Source: Bradyrhizobium centrolobii (GTDB lineage Bacteria; Pseudomonadota; Alphaproteobacteria; Rhizobiales; Xanthobacteraceae). From it: a DNA stretch of 64,000 bases. Shown piece by piece: positions 24,064-32,811 of the stretch. Below the pieces are notes generated by a model, which did no database searches, was not told where the DNA came from, and saw nothing but the letters and a program-made list of their open reading frames with translations. A program made the position numbers and the translations under genes. The stretch covers positions 62,001 to 126,000 of the forward strand of contig NZ_LUUB01000040.1 of assembly GCF_001641635.1 (NCBI RefSeq). Direction: 5' to 3'. Numbering within the stretch: position 1 is the stretch's first letter; each line of letters begins with the position of its first letter.

Positions 24064-27027
24064 ATGCTGCAGGACAACCACTGGGGGACGGCAGCACGGA
24101 AGCTGCTTCTTCTCTATGCCGCTCTACCGGCCGCGTACATCATCACCGGCCGGCTAGGGCTGTTGCTTGCAATATCGCCTGGCTACGCAACCGCCGCTTT
24201 CCTGCCCGCCGGCATTGCTGTTGCTGCGGCGTTCATTGCCGGCATCGCGACGTTGCCAGGCACATTTATTGGGTCGTTTCTGCTCAACGTCTGGATCGGC
24301 TTCGCCGTTGGCGAGGAGTTTGGCCTCACTGCAATTATCGTCGCCGCGGCGATCGCAGCAGCCTCCACCCTGCAGGCGGCCATTGGCGGTCAAGTGCTCC
24401 GGCGCGCGATTGGCTATCCAGCTCCATTGGACAATCCGCGCGACATCGCGATGTTCTTGGTGCTGTCGCCGCTGGTTTGCCTGACAAGCGCAACGATTTC
24501 GATCGCCGCGATCCTGATGATCGGCGTCATCGAATCGAACGCCATTGTGATCAACTGGATGACTTGGTGGGTCGGCGACACGCTCGGCGTTCTGGTCGGA
24601 CTACCCCTGATGCTGGTGCTGGCCGGACAGCCGCAGACACTGTGGCGTCTTCGCTTCTGGTACGTCGCCGTCCCAATGATCTTCTGCTTCGCAATATTCG
24701 TTGCCATCTTTATCAGGGTCAGAAGCTGGGAAGAAACGCAGTCCTTGACCGAGTTTCAAGTGCGTTCACAACGGCTCGCCGACTTGGTAAAGGAAGAGCT
24801 GGAGGAGCAGACCTTGTTTCTCGAACAGCTGTCCGGCGCCTTCACCAACCGTTCGGTAGCTGTCGATCGCACCGAGTTTCGCGGCCTAGTTCAGGCGCTA
24901 TTGCGGCGCTTTCCCACCATCCAGGGCGTGGAATGGGCGCCCCGCATCACCGCCGCCGAACGATCGGCCTTTGAGGCCTCCCAGCGGGCGAAGATGCCCG
25001 GCTTTGAGATTCGTGATCGCACCACAACAGGAAAAATGCGATCAGCGCCCGAGCGTGGCGAATATTATCCCGTGACTTACATCGAGCCGCTTTCTGGAAA
25101 CGAAATCGCCGCGGGATTCGATCTCGCCTCCGATCCATCGCGACGGACGGCGATCGCGGCCTCGATCGGCAGCGGCAAGGTCGTTGCAACTGAGCCCATG
25201 CGGTTGGTCCAGGAAAGGGCCGAGCAGGCCGGCATTCTGCTGATCCGCGCCGTGCCGGGCGGTCCGACCGGGCCCGGCGTCGTCCTGGTCGTACTACGGA
25301 TGGGCTCGTTCGTTGGCGCCCTGGCTGCTCCATTGCAATCGACCCTGGCGCTGCGGTTGATCGACGTTAGTAGCCGGCAGGTCCTGTTTGATGGCTTGCT
25401 CACATCCGTGCCGGCGTACGAGACGATCCTGGAATTCGGCACGCGCCGATTTCTCGTGCAGACGGCGCCGTCGGCGAGCTATATCGCCGCGCATCCACGT
25501 TGGCAGAGCTGGTTTGTACTCGCCGGAGGCGTCCTGGGCACCGGTCTCCTTGGTGCCCTTCTCATGCTCGGAACGGGACACGCATATCGCATCCGCGCCA
25601 AGGAACAGGAGCTGGAAGCGATCATCGACCGGACGCCGTTCATGCTGACGCGGTGCAGCCGCGATCTGCGTTACCGCTTCATCAGCCAATCCTACGCAAA
25701 CATGATCGACCGCCGACCCGAAGATGTGGTCGGCAAACCGATCGTCGAGATCATGGGAGAGGAGGGTTTTGCAGCGATTCTTCCCCACGTGGAAAAGGTT
25801 CTGCGTGGAGAGCGGGCTGAATACGAGAGCGAGGTCAACTATCATGGCGTTGGAAAGCGCATGGTGCGCGTCGTGTACACGCCTGACAAAACAGAGCAAG
25901 GAATTATAGAAGGCTGGATTGCCTCGATGATTGACGTGACTGAGCACAGGCGCGCCGAAACGCAACGGGATTTGTTGATCGCTGAAGTGAACCATCGAGT
26001 GAAAAATACCCTCGCCACCGTCATCTCGATCGCTCGCCAGTCGTTCAAGGGACAGCAGCCCGTCGATGCCTCAATTCGGTCCTTCGACAACCGCATCCGA
26101 GCGCTTGCCCAGACACATAGCCGACTGGCGGAGGCGAACTGGTCCGGTGTCGCGCTGAAAGCGATCATCGACGATGAAATCGCTCCGTATCGGACAGACG
26201 ACAACGTGCATATGGCGGGACCGGACCTGAAGTTAACTCCAAAATGTGCGCTTAACCTCGGCATGGCCTTCCATGAACTTGCGACCAATGCCGCCAAATA
26301 CGGCGCGTTGTCTGCGAAAGGAGGATCTATCAAGGTTATCTGGGAGATCAGTCCGTTTGACAACGAAGTTCTTTTGAGGTGGATAGAATTTGGCGGTCCC
26401 AAGGTAAGCATCCCTCAACGAAGTGGCTTTGGTCGGCTGCTTCTGGAAAAGGCACTGCCGTCGAATCTCAATGGCACCGTCAGGCTGGATTTCCGTGAGG
26501 GTGGCCTAGCTTGCCTCATCACCTTCCCGCTGGACACGCAGATAGAGAAAGCGGCTGCAGAGCTCAGTCCCCATGCAGCTAACCGGCTATCGGCTTCCGG
26601 GGCGCAGCCGGCACGGAGCTCCAAGCGCCTTCTAGCCGGAGCTCATGTGCTTCTTGTCGAGGATGAGGCCTTGTTGGCGATTGAGCTCGAGGGGCTCTTC
26701 AAATCACAGGCTTGCCATGTCATCGGCCCGTTCGGGGATCTCACTGAAGCGACGCAAGTGGCACGGCGGGAAACGATCGACGTCGCGATCCTGGACACCA
26801 ATTTGAACGGTGAGATGGTCTATCCATTGGCCGAAGACCTACTGACGCGTCGAATTCCGTTCCTCTTCCTCACGGGATACGACGCTTGCAACCTTCCGGA
26901 GCAATTCCGCAGCATGCTACGCGTGTCGAAGCCGTTCGATCGTGCCGACCTGATCAAGCGAGTTCAGATGCTGATGGTCGGAACGGCGGATCGCGTCTGC
27001 GAGGAGCGGGTCGCGAAAGCAAAATGA
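24064..27027 (+). CDS. Hybrid sensor kinase: MASE1-CHASE-PAS-HWE/HisKA_2 kinase-receiver
   Basis: The protein has 987 residues. About 10-215 are eight hydrophobic segments of MASE1 type (GYATAAFLPAGIAVAAAFIA). About 225-470 form a periplasmic CHASE-like sensor (EFRGLVQALLRRFPTIQGVE), and a membrane segment follows near 480-505. A PAS domain spans about 515-620. The HWE/HisKA_2 dimerisation box is LLIAEVNHRVKNTLATVISI with His near 644, then an ATPase domain with FHELATNAAKYGAL. A receiver lies at about 862-975 with its phospho-acceptor Asp near 911 (AILDTNLNG). HWE kinases often feed general stress or light responses in alphaproteobacteria. No response-regulator gene adjoins. The MASE1 input ligand is unknown. 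Confidence 0.93.
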   Translation: MLQDNHWGTAARKLLLLYAALPAAYIITGRLGLLLAISPGYATAAFLPAGIAVAAAFIAGIATLPGTFIGSFLLNVWIGFAVGEEFGLTAIIVAAAIAAASTLQAAIGGQVLRRAIGYPAPLDNPRDIAMFLVLSPLVCLTSATISIAAILMIGVIESNAIVINWMTWWVGDTLGVLVGLPLMLVLAGQPQTLWRLRFWYVAVPMIFCFAIFVAIFIRVRSWEETQSLTEFQVRSQRLADLVKEELEEQTLFLEQLSGAFTNRSVAVDRTEFRGLVQALLRRFPTIQGVEWAPRITAAERSAFEASQRAKMPGFEIRDRTTTGKMRSAPERGEYYPVTYIEPLSGNEIAAGFDLASDPSRRTAIAASIGSGKVVATEPMRLVQERAEQAGILLIRAVPGGPTGPGVVLVVLRMGSFVGALAAPLQSTLALRLIDVSSRQVLFDGLLTSVPAYETILEFGTRRFLVQTAPSASYIAAHPRWQSWFVLAGGVLGTGLLGALLMLGTGHAYRIRAKEQELEAIIDRTPFMLTRCSRDLRYRFISQSYANMIDRRPEDVVGKPIVEIMGEEGFAAILPHVEKVLRGERAEYESEVNYHGVGKRMVRVVYTPDKTEQGIIEGWIASMIDVTEHRRAETQRDLLIAEVNHRVKNTLATVISIARQSFKGQQPVDASIRSFDNRIRALAQTHSRLAEANWSGVALKAIIDDEIAPYRTDDNVHMAGPDLKLTPKCALNLGMAFHELATNAAKYGALSAKGGSIKVIWEISPFDNEVLLRWIEFGGPKVSIPQRSGFGRLLLEKALPSNLNGTVRLDFREGGLACLITFPLDTQIEKAAAELSPHAANRLSASGAQPARSSKRLLAGAHVLLVEDEALLAIELEGLFKSQACHVIGPFGDLTEATQVARRETIDVAILDTNLNGEMVYPLAEDLLTRRIPFLFLTGYDACNLPEQFRSMLRVSKPFDRADLIKRVQMLMVGTADRVCEERVAKAK

Positions 27028-27177
27028 AGCACGCATCGGGTTGCAGCGCAGGTGAGGTCGGCTGCAATTTCTGCATCTGACTGGACTTACATCGGCGCCA
27101 CGGCTCAGGCCTGCTCCAAAGCAAAACCGCCGCTCGCAGCCTCCCTACCCCTCGTCGCAATGAGAAACTGCAGGTCG

Positions 27178-27794
27178 CTAAAACCCAATGATCCGGCCTT
27201 GAGATCCGACAATCCATTTTCGTGGACAATTGGAATGAGACCGAAGACATCGAAATTGCGGTGAGCGCGCAAGTGCCCCAATCAGGTTGTGCCTTTCTTG
27301 TTTCGAACCACCGAAATCGATCAACAGCAAACGGCCGTTCGGCTCGAGCACGCGCACGATTTCCCGGATGCAGAGATGTCGCGCCTTATCTGAAAGGTAG
27401 TGGAAGTCGGTCGTGCTCAGCACGGCATCGAAGGTCGCTTGGGAGAACGGCAGTGCCCCGCATCAGCGATCCGAAAGTCGATTTCGGCGCCTGCCCTTGT
27501 TGCCTTTCTGCGCGCGCGAGAGACCATCGCGCGAGACGCGTCCAGCCCGAACACCTGGCCTGTCGGTCCAACTCGCCGCTTGGCAACAATGGCTAGTGTC
27601 CCTGTACCGGAGCCGACATCCAGCACCGCTTCGCCAGCCGGCAGTCCGGTAAGTTCAACCGTCTTCCGGCGATAGAGGCGCTCGGATCCGCGCCAAATGA
27701 TGTTTAGCAGAAGATCGCAGGCGAAGGCCCATCGGAACAGTTTGTCATTCCGCCGCGCATTAGCTGCGCTGGTCGCTTCATTAGCCGCGGTCAT
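27178..27794 (-). pseudogene. Class I SAM methyltransferase (UbiE-like), one-base frameshift
   Basis: The first frame gives TVELTGLPAGEAVLDVGSGT and then GQVFGLDASRAMVSRARR (motif I and motif II). It loses frame at GATGCGGGGCACTG (plus-strand C4 at 27456-27459). One more base restores ALPFSQATFDAVLSTTDFHY and then IREIVRVLEPNGRLLLIDFG to the stop at 27178. The gene is otherwise complete, about 205 residues. It is divergent from the FTR1 fusion gene. Confidence 0.8.
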
Positions 27795-27927
27795 TGCGGC
27801 GAGCGCGTTACCGCCGCGAGTAGGTCGGCGGAAGCCTCAAAAGAAGTTGATCTGGAGCGGAATTAGAACGCCTCAAATTGCAGCGACCCGACAGCGGCGG
27901 TACGACCATCGTCGGACCCAACTTTCG

Positions 27928-29883
27928 ATGTGGCATTCCGTGAGTCTGCTATCCTTACCGTCGCGTCTCGCAATGCTCGCCATGCTGCTGGCTCTGGTTG
28001 TCGTTGGCGCAGCGAGGGCCGAGACGAGCGACGTCGAAACGACGTGGCGGCTGCTGGATTATATCGCGGTGGACTACGCCGGCGCCGTGTCGCACGGCAC
28101 GGTCTTAAGTCCTTCCGAATATGCCGAGCAGAACGAGTTCGCAGCGACCGTTGCCGCGAAACTCGCGGCGCTGCCATCCAAGCCGGAACGGCAGGCCCTT
28201 CTGACCGAAGCTGCCCGTCTACAGCATGCCATCGCCAACAAGGCCGACGCGGAGCAGGTCGCTGGGATCGCGCACGGTCTGGCCGCCGCGCTGCTTGCGG
28301 CCTATCCCGTGCCGCTGGCGCCGAACAAGGTTCCGAACTTCGTGCGCGGTGCGGCGCTGTTCGGCCAGAACTGCGCAGCCTGCCATGGCGAAGCCGGCGA
28401 CGGTCACGGACCCGATGCCGCAAAGCTGGATACTCCTCCCATCGCGTTCACTGACGCGGACCGCGCACGTCAACGTAGCGTATTCGGCCTCTACCAGGTG
28501 ATCACCCAAGGTCTCGACGGCACCGCGATGCCGAGCTTCGACGGCCTTCCGGCCGATGATCGCTGGGCCCTGGCATTCTACGCCGGTCATTTCGCCTTTC
28601 CGGACGCCGCTGCGGCGGAGGGGGAGCGGCTTTGGAAGCAGGACGCTTCGCTTCATGAGCTCTTGCCCGATCTGAAGACTCTCGTCGGTGCGACGCCCGC
28701 AGCACTGGCCGGCAAGATCGGGCAAGACAAGGCGGACGCCCTCATGGCCTACTTGCGTCGCCATCCCGACGCGGTGGGACAGCAAAGCGGATCTCTGTCG
28801 CTGGTTCGCGGCCACCTGGCCGAAAGTCTCGCGGCCTATCGTACGGGGGACCGGCAGCGCGCCGGCGAGTTGGCTTTATCCGCCTATCTCGATGGCTTCG
28901 AGCCGATAGAGCCCACGCTGGCCGCCCGTGATCGTACGCTCATGGAGCGGATCGAGGGTGCGATGGGCGAGTACCGCGCCGCCATCCAAAGCGGAGAGAC
29001 TGCTGATGCGCTCGCCGATCGCGTGCAGGTCCTGGACGACCTTCTCGACGACGCGGAAGCTGCACTATCTCCTGACGCCGCAAGCGCTCTGTCGACGTTC
29101 CTCGGCGCCGCGACGATCCTGCTGCGCGAGGGTCTGGAAGCGCTGCTGATCGTGGTGGCCATGATCGCCTTTCTCCGCAAGGCCGAGCGGATGGAGGTCA
29201 TGCCCTACGTCCACGCTGGTTGGGTCGGCGCTCTCGTAGCCGGCTTCCTAACTTGGGTCGTCGCGACCTGGGTCATCGGGATCAGCGGTGCGAGCCGAGA
29301 ATTGACGGAAGGCTTCGGGTCGGTCTTCGCGGCGGTCATTTTGCTCTCGGTCGGCATCTGGATGCACGGCAAGGCGCAGGCCGATCAATGGCAACGCTAC
29401 ATACGGGAAAAGATGGCGAAGGCGTTATCCGGCGGTTCGGCCTGGTTTCTGTTCGGGCTCACCTTCATCGTCGTCTACCGGGAGGTGTTCGAGACCATCC
29501 TCTTCTATGCGGCGCTGTGGAGCCAGGGAAGCGGCGGCGCCATACTCGCGGGCGCCTTGAGCGCTTGCGCCGCGCTGGCGGTTATCGCGTGGGCGATACT
29601 GCGCTACAGCCGGCGGCTGCCGATCGGCAAGTTCTTCACCTACAGTTCGTGGCTGATGGCAGTCCTCACGGTCGTTCTCGCGGGCAAAGGCATTGCGGCT
29701 CTGCAAGAGGCCGGTATCGTCAGCATCGTACCGTTACGCTCGGTGCCACGGATCTCGTTGGTTGGTCTGTTCCCGACCACGCAAACGGTCGCGGCGCAGG
29801 TGCTCATGATTGCGGCCCTGGCCCTAGGCTTCGCCCTCAATCGTCGAAAAGTCACATCAAGCAATGGGCGCGAAGTCGGTTAG
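27928..29883 (+). CDS. Cytochrome c-FTR1 iron permease fusion
   Basis: I place the start at ATG 27928 (MWHSVSLLSLPSRLAMLAML), which gives a clear signal peptide ending AARAE; the longer open frame upstream overlaps the neighbouring gene. The mature protein has a class I cytochrome c domain with CAACH near residue 149 and a distal Met. Then a helical linker and a seven-helix FTR1 permease carry the REXXE-type motifs LREGLEALL (about 400) and YREVFET (about 518). FTR1 proteins import Fe(III) after Fe(II) oxidation; here the heme domain may pass electrons, as in EfeUO/FtrABCD variants. No EfeO/B or FtrAB partner is adjacent. It acts in the inner membrane and periplasm. No Fur box was identified. 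Confidence 0.88.
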   Translation: MWHSVSLLSLPSRLAMLAMLLALVVVGAARAETSDVETTWRLLDYIAVDYAGAVSHGTVLSPSEYAEQNEFAATVAAKLAALPSKPERQALLTEAARLQHAIANKADAEQVAGIAHGLAAALLAAYPVPLAPNKVPNFVRGAALFGQNCAACHGEAGDGHGPDAAKLDTPPIAFTDADRARQRSVFGLYQVITQGLDGTAMPSFDGLPADDRWALAFYAGHFAFPDAAAAEGERLWKQDASLHELLPDLKTLVGATPAALAGKIGQDKADALMAYLRRHPDAVGQQSGSLSLVRGHLAESLAAYRTGDRQRAGELALSAYLDGFEPIEPTLAARDRTLMERIEGAMGEYRAAIQSGETADALADRVQVLDDLLDDAEAALSPDAASALSTFLGAATILLREGLEALLIVVAMIAFLRKAERMEVMPYVHAGWVGALVAGFLTWVVATWVIGISGASRELTEGFGSVFAAVILLSVGIWMHGKAQADQWQRYIREKMAKALSGGSAWFLFGLTFIVVYREVFETILFYAALWSQGSGGAILAGALSACAALAVIAWAILRYSRRLPIGKFFTYSSWLMAVLTVVLAGKGIAALQEAGIVSIVPLRSVPRISLVGLFPTTQTVAAQVLMIAALALGFALNRRKVTSSNGREVG

Positions 29884-29917
29884 CGCGGGCCCAGATTCGG
29901 ACCGCGCGGCTCAACAA

Positions 29918-30349
29918 CTACTTGGAGCGCTGGACATCGAGAATATCCAGTACCGGGCACTCGGGCGCTGTGGTGCCGGTGCACTGGGCGACGGTTTTCG
30001 TCAGCAAGCGCTCGAGCTTGCGGAGGTCATTGATCTTGGCGCGGATGTCATCGAGATGGTGTGCGGCAATCTCCCGGACTTCGCGGCAAGAGGCTTTTTC
30101 CGGGCCGCCGAGCCGCAGCAAGGCGCGTATCTCGTCCAGCGAAAACCCCAGTTCGCGCGAACGCCGCACGAAGGCGAGAATGCGCCGTTCCATCGGACCG
30201 TACATGCGACGCCCGTTCTCAGCGCGCGAGGGTATGGGCAGTACTTTGATTTTTTCATAGTAGCGGATGGTCTCGATGTTGACGCCGGTAAGCTGTGACA
30301 GCTTGCCGATAGTCAGCCCGTCCCCTCGCGCAGCCGTGATCGCACCCAT
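29918..30349 (-). CDS. merR: MerR-family mercury-responsive regulator
   Basis: ATG 30349 gives 143 residues; a longer frame upstream overlaps the operator and is rejected. The HTH is LTIGKLSQLTGVNIETIRYY. Three Cys (ASCREV, AQCTG, PECPV) fall where Hg-binding MerR has its metal triad, although the last two are eight rather than nine residues apart. It is divergent from merT, with a dyad operator between them. The expected role is repression without Hg(II) and activation of merTP and downstream genes with it, by untwisting the 19-bp-spaced promoter. Confidence 0.88.
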   Translation of the reverse strand: MGAITAARGDGLTIGKLSQLTGVNIETIRYYEKIKVLPIPSRAENGRRMYGPMERRILAFVRRSRELGFSLDEIRALLRLGGPEKASCREVREIAAHHLDDIRAKINDLRKLERLLTKTVAQCTGTTAPECPVLDILDVQRSK

Positions 30350-30360
30350 GGAAAGTCTCC

Positions 30361-30391
30361 TTGATCCTGTGGTCGCTACAGGATGTAGCCT
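30361..30391 (+). promoter_or_regulatory. mer promoter and MerR operator
   Basis: The -35 TTGATC (30361-30366) and -10 TAGCCT (30386-30391) are 19 bp apart, the long spacing MerR promoters use. The dyad ATCCTGT-N7-ACAGGAT (30364-30384) lies between them. It sits directly in front of merR on the minus strand and points toward merT. Confidence 0.75.
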
Positions 30392-30453
30392 CGTTTGCAT
30401 GACAATCAAGCAAGACGACATCGTCGACGGTTCGGAAACGCGGAACGAGGCTG

Positions 30454-30786
30454 ATGGCTGCAGGCGGCCTGCTAGGCGCGCTCGCCGCCTCGTCGTGCTG
30501 CATCCTGCCGGTGGTCCTGTTCAGTCTCGGAATTAGCGGCGCTTGGATCGGCAATTTCACGCAACTTGCGCCGTACCAACCGTACTTTCTCGCGGCGACA
30601 GCTGTGTTTCTCGGAACCGGCTATTGGCTTGTCCATCGCGCCTCGAAACGTGCGTGCATCGATGGCGAAGCCTGCGTCCGTCCTTTGCCGAACCGGGTGG
30701 TCAAGATCGTGCTCGTCGCGGCAACAGTCCTGGTTGTCGCTGCCCTCGGGTTCGATTTCCTGGCGCCACTGTTTTTCAACGCATGA
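30454..30786 (+). CDS. merT: Mercuric transport protein MerT
   Basis: The predicted protein has 110 residues and three membrane helices. The first helix carries the Cys pair that accepts Hg(II) (ASSCCILPVVLFSLGISG), and the cytoplasmic loop has a second Cys pair (RACIDGEACV). It brings Hg(II) from MerP to the cytoplasmic reductase. ATG 30454 lacks the polar N-terminal extension common in alphaproteobacterial MerT. A peptide of that kind (MTIKQDDIVDGSETRNEADG) is encoded just upstream at 30399 but in another frame, so the N-terminus may be frameshifted. The transmembrane part is complete. Confidence 0.9.
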   Translation: MAAGGLLGALAASSCCILPVVLFSLGISGAWIGNFTQLAPYQPYFLAATAVFLGTGYWLVHRASKRACIDGEACVRPLPNRVVKIVLVAATVLVVAALGFDFLAPLFFNA

Positions 30787-30799
30787 ACGGAAGGTTCCC

Positions 30800-31084
30800 A
30801 TGAAGAAGCTGCTGATGCCCACTGCATTCACGCTTTGCCTGTTTGCGTCTTCCGCCGCGTTGGCGGCCGACAAGACGATTACACTTGCAGTGAAGAACAT
30901 GTATTGCGCGGCGTGCCCTCACACCGTGAAAGCAAGCCTTGAAGCGGTGCCTGGCGTGAGCAAAGTCGCCGTGTCCTACAAGGACAAGACTGCAACCGTG
31001 ACATTTGACGACGCGAAGACTGGTGTGAACGCGCTGACAGCCGCCACCACCAACGCTGGTTATCCCTCCGCTCCCAAGGGTTAG
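30800..31084 (+). CDS. merP: Periplasmic mercury-binding protein MerP
   Basis: The start at ATG 30800 behind GGAAGG gives 94 residues: a signal peptide (MKKLLMPTAFTLCLFASSAA ending LAAD), then one HMA fold with the Hg site in KNMYCAACPHTVKASLEAVP. The ending TNAGYPSAP is typical. It scavenges periplasmic Hg(II) and passes it to MerT, whose gene ends 13 bases upstream. A longer frame upstream overlaps merT and is not the gene. Confidence 0.93.
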   Translation: MKKLLMPTAFTLCLFASSAALAADKTITLAVKNMYCAACPHTVKASLEAVPGVSKVAVSYKDKTATVTFDDAKTGVNALTAATTNAGYPSAPKG

Positions 31085-31146
31085 CGGCGGCGATCGAAAC
31101 GGCCAGTGCGGATGATCACCAGCGCAGGACTGCGCGGAGGTGACGC

Positions 31147-32490
31147 ATGAATACCTACGATCTCATCGTGATAGGCAGCGGAACCGCGGCTCAGGTGGCC
31201 GCAAGCCGCGTCCGCAAAGCCGGACGTTCAGTGGCTGTCATCGACCACCGCCCATTCGGCGGCACCTGCGCCTTACGCGGCTGCGATCCCAAGAAGATGC
31301 TGGTCAGCGGGGCCGAAGCTGTCGACTTCGCGCGCCGCATGCGAGATCACGGCGTGTCCGGGGACCTGCACATCGACTGGAAGGACCTGATCGCCTTCAA
31401 GCGGACCTTCACCGATCCGGTGCCGAGAAAGCGCGAGGAAAACTTCGAAAGCCAAGGCATCGATGCCTTTCACGGCCTGGCCCGCTTCACCGGCCCGGAT
31501 CGCGTTGCGGTGGGCGATCACACGCTCCGGGGCCGTCAGGTGTTGATTGCAACGGGCCCGCGGCCGGCCGTTCTCGATTTCGCTGGCGCCAGCCATCTCA
31601 CCACCAGCGACGTCTTCATGGAGCTTGATCAGCTACCCGGGCGTATCGTGATGGTCGGCGGTGGCTACATTGCCGCGGAGTTCTCGCATATTGCGGCGCG
31701 CGCCGGCGCTCGCGTGACGGTGCTGCAGCGGGCGGCGCGGATGCTGCCGGCCTTCGACTCTGAAGTGGTTGGCTGGCTGATGGAGAGGTTTACCGAAATC
31801 GGCGTGGATGTCCGCATCGGAAATGCGGTGACTGCGATCGAACGGAGTGGGAATGACTACCGTGTGCGTGCGCTGACGCCGCAAGGCGAGGCGATCGTGA
31901 CCGCGGATCTCGTGGTCCATGCCGCGGGGCGCAGGCCTGATGTCACCGAGCTCGATTTGTCTGCTGCGAATGTTGCCGTCGCGAACGGAAAGCTTCAACT
32001 CAACGATTTCCTGCAGAGCGTCTCGAACCCGATCGTCTATGCAGCGGGAGATGCCGCTGCAAGGGGTCCGCCGCTGACGCCTGTCTCGAGCTACGACGCC
32101 AAGGTGGCTGCCGGCAACATTCTGGAAGGCAATCGTTACAAGCCGGACTATCGCGGCGTCCCGAGCGTCGCGTTCACACTGCCTCCGATCGCGGCCGTCG
32201 GGCTTTCTGAAAGTGCCGCCCGGGTGCAGGCGTCAAAATTGCGTGTGAAGTCCGCAAGCGTGCCCAACTGGTATACGGCTCGCCGTGTTGCCGAATCCAT
32301 CTATGGATACAAGACGCTCGTCGATGAAGGCAGCGGGCGCATTCTCGGCGCGCACCTCGTCGGGCCGTATGCCGATGAGGTCATCAACCTGTTTGCGCTT
32401 GCGATCCGGCACGATCTCACCGTCGAAGATCTCAAATCGACGATGTTTGCCTATCCAACCGGAGCCTCCGATATCGGCTCCATGCTTTAG
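31147..32490 (+). CDS. Mercuric reductase-like FAD/NAD(P) disulfide oxidoreductase
   Basis: The 447 residues follow GCGGAGGTGACGC. An FAD-binding start (DLIVIGSGTAAQVAASRVRK) leads to the redox pair GGTCALRGCDPKK (Cys 41 and 46). A GGGYIAAEFS NAD(P) site, VYAAGDAA and a dimerisation domain follow. It belongs to the MerA/glutathione reductase class and sits where merA belongs. It lacks both the N-terminal HMA domain and the C-terminal Cys pair that classical MerA uses to deliver Hg(II); the end reads YPTGASDIGSML. It may reduce Hg(II) by another route or act on a different thiol or disulfide. I therefore do not assign the symbol firmly. Confidence 0.85.
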   Translation: MNTYDLIVIGSGTAAQVAASRVRKAGRSVAVIDHRPFGGTCALRGCDPKKMLVSGAEAVDFARRMRDHGVSGDLHIDWKDLIAFKRTFTDPVPRKREENFESQGIDAFHGLARFTGPDRVAVGDHTLRGRQVLIATGPRPAVLDFAGASHLTTSDVFMELDQLPGRIVMVGGGYIAAEFSHIAARAGARVTVLQRAARMLPAFDSEVVGWLMERFTEIGVDVRIGNAVTAIERSGNDYRVRALTPQGEAIVTADLVVHAAGRRPDVTELDLSAANVAVANGKLQLNDFLQSVSNPIVYAAGDAAARGPPLTPVSSYDAKVAAGNILEGNRYKPDYRGVPSVAFTLPPIAAVGLSESAARVQASKLRVKSASVPNWYTARRVAESIYGYKTLVDEGSGRILGAHLVGPYADEVINLFALAIRHDLTVEDLKSTMFAYPTGASDIGSML

Positions 32491-32499
32491 GAAACGCTT

Positions 32500-32715
32500 A
32501 TGATCCTTCAATCCATCATCACCTGCCCGCACTGCGCCACTGCGACGTCGGAAACCATGCCGACCGATGCCTGCCGGTTCTTTTATGAGTGCCCCGGTTG
32601 CGGAACGAAGCTGCGGCCAAAGCCAGGCGATTGCTGCGTGTTCTGCTCCTATGGCTCCGTACCCTGCCCGCCGATCCAGGCCGAGCGCTCAGGCGGCGCT
32701 AACGCAGCTCGGTGA
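32500..32715 (+). CDS. GDCC-motif small zinc-ribbon protein of mer operons
   Basis: The protein has 71 residues and starts 9 bases after the oxidoreductase stop. It has two CxxC zinc-ribbon halves (ITCPHCATA and YECPGCGTKL) and the diagnostic GDCCVFCSYGSVPCPP. Short proteins with this motif recur in alphaproteobacterial mer clusters. Their job is not established; metal binding or handing Hg(II) to the reductase or lyase is plausible given seven or more Cys. No signal peptide, so cytoplasmic. Confidence 0.82.
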   Translation: MILQSIITCPHCATATSETMPTDACRFFYECPGCGTKLRPKPGDCCVFCSYGSVPCPPIQAERSGGANAAR

Positions 32716-32811
32716 TGCGGTGGGTAGGTAGATCACGGCGGCGAGGCAGGCTGTGACGTGCGGGCGAATCTCGCTCCAGCACGCCTCATGAATTGCGAAA
32801 GGAGCACTTCT

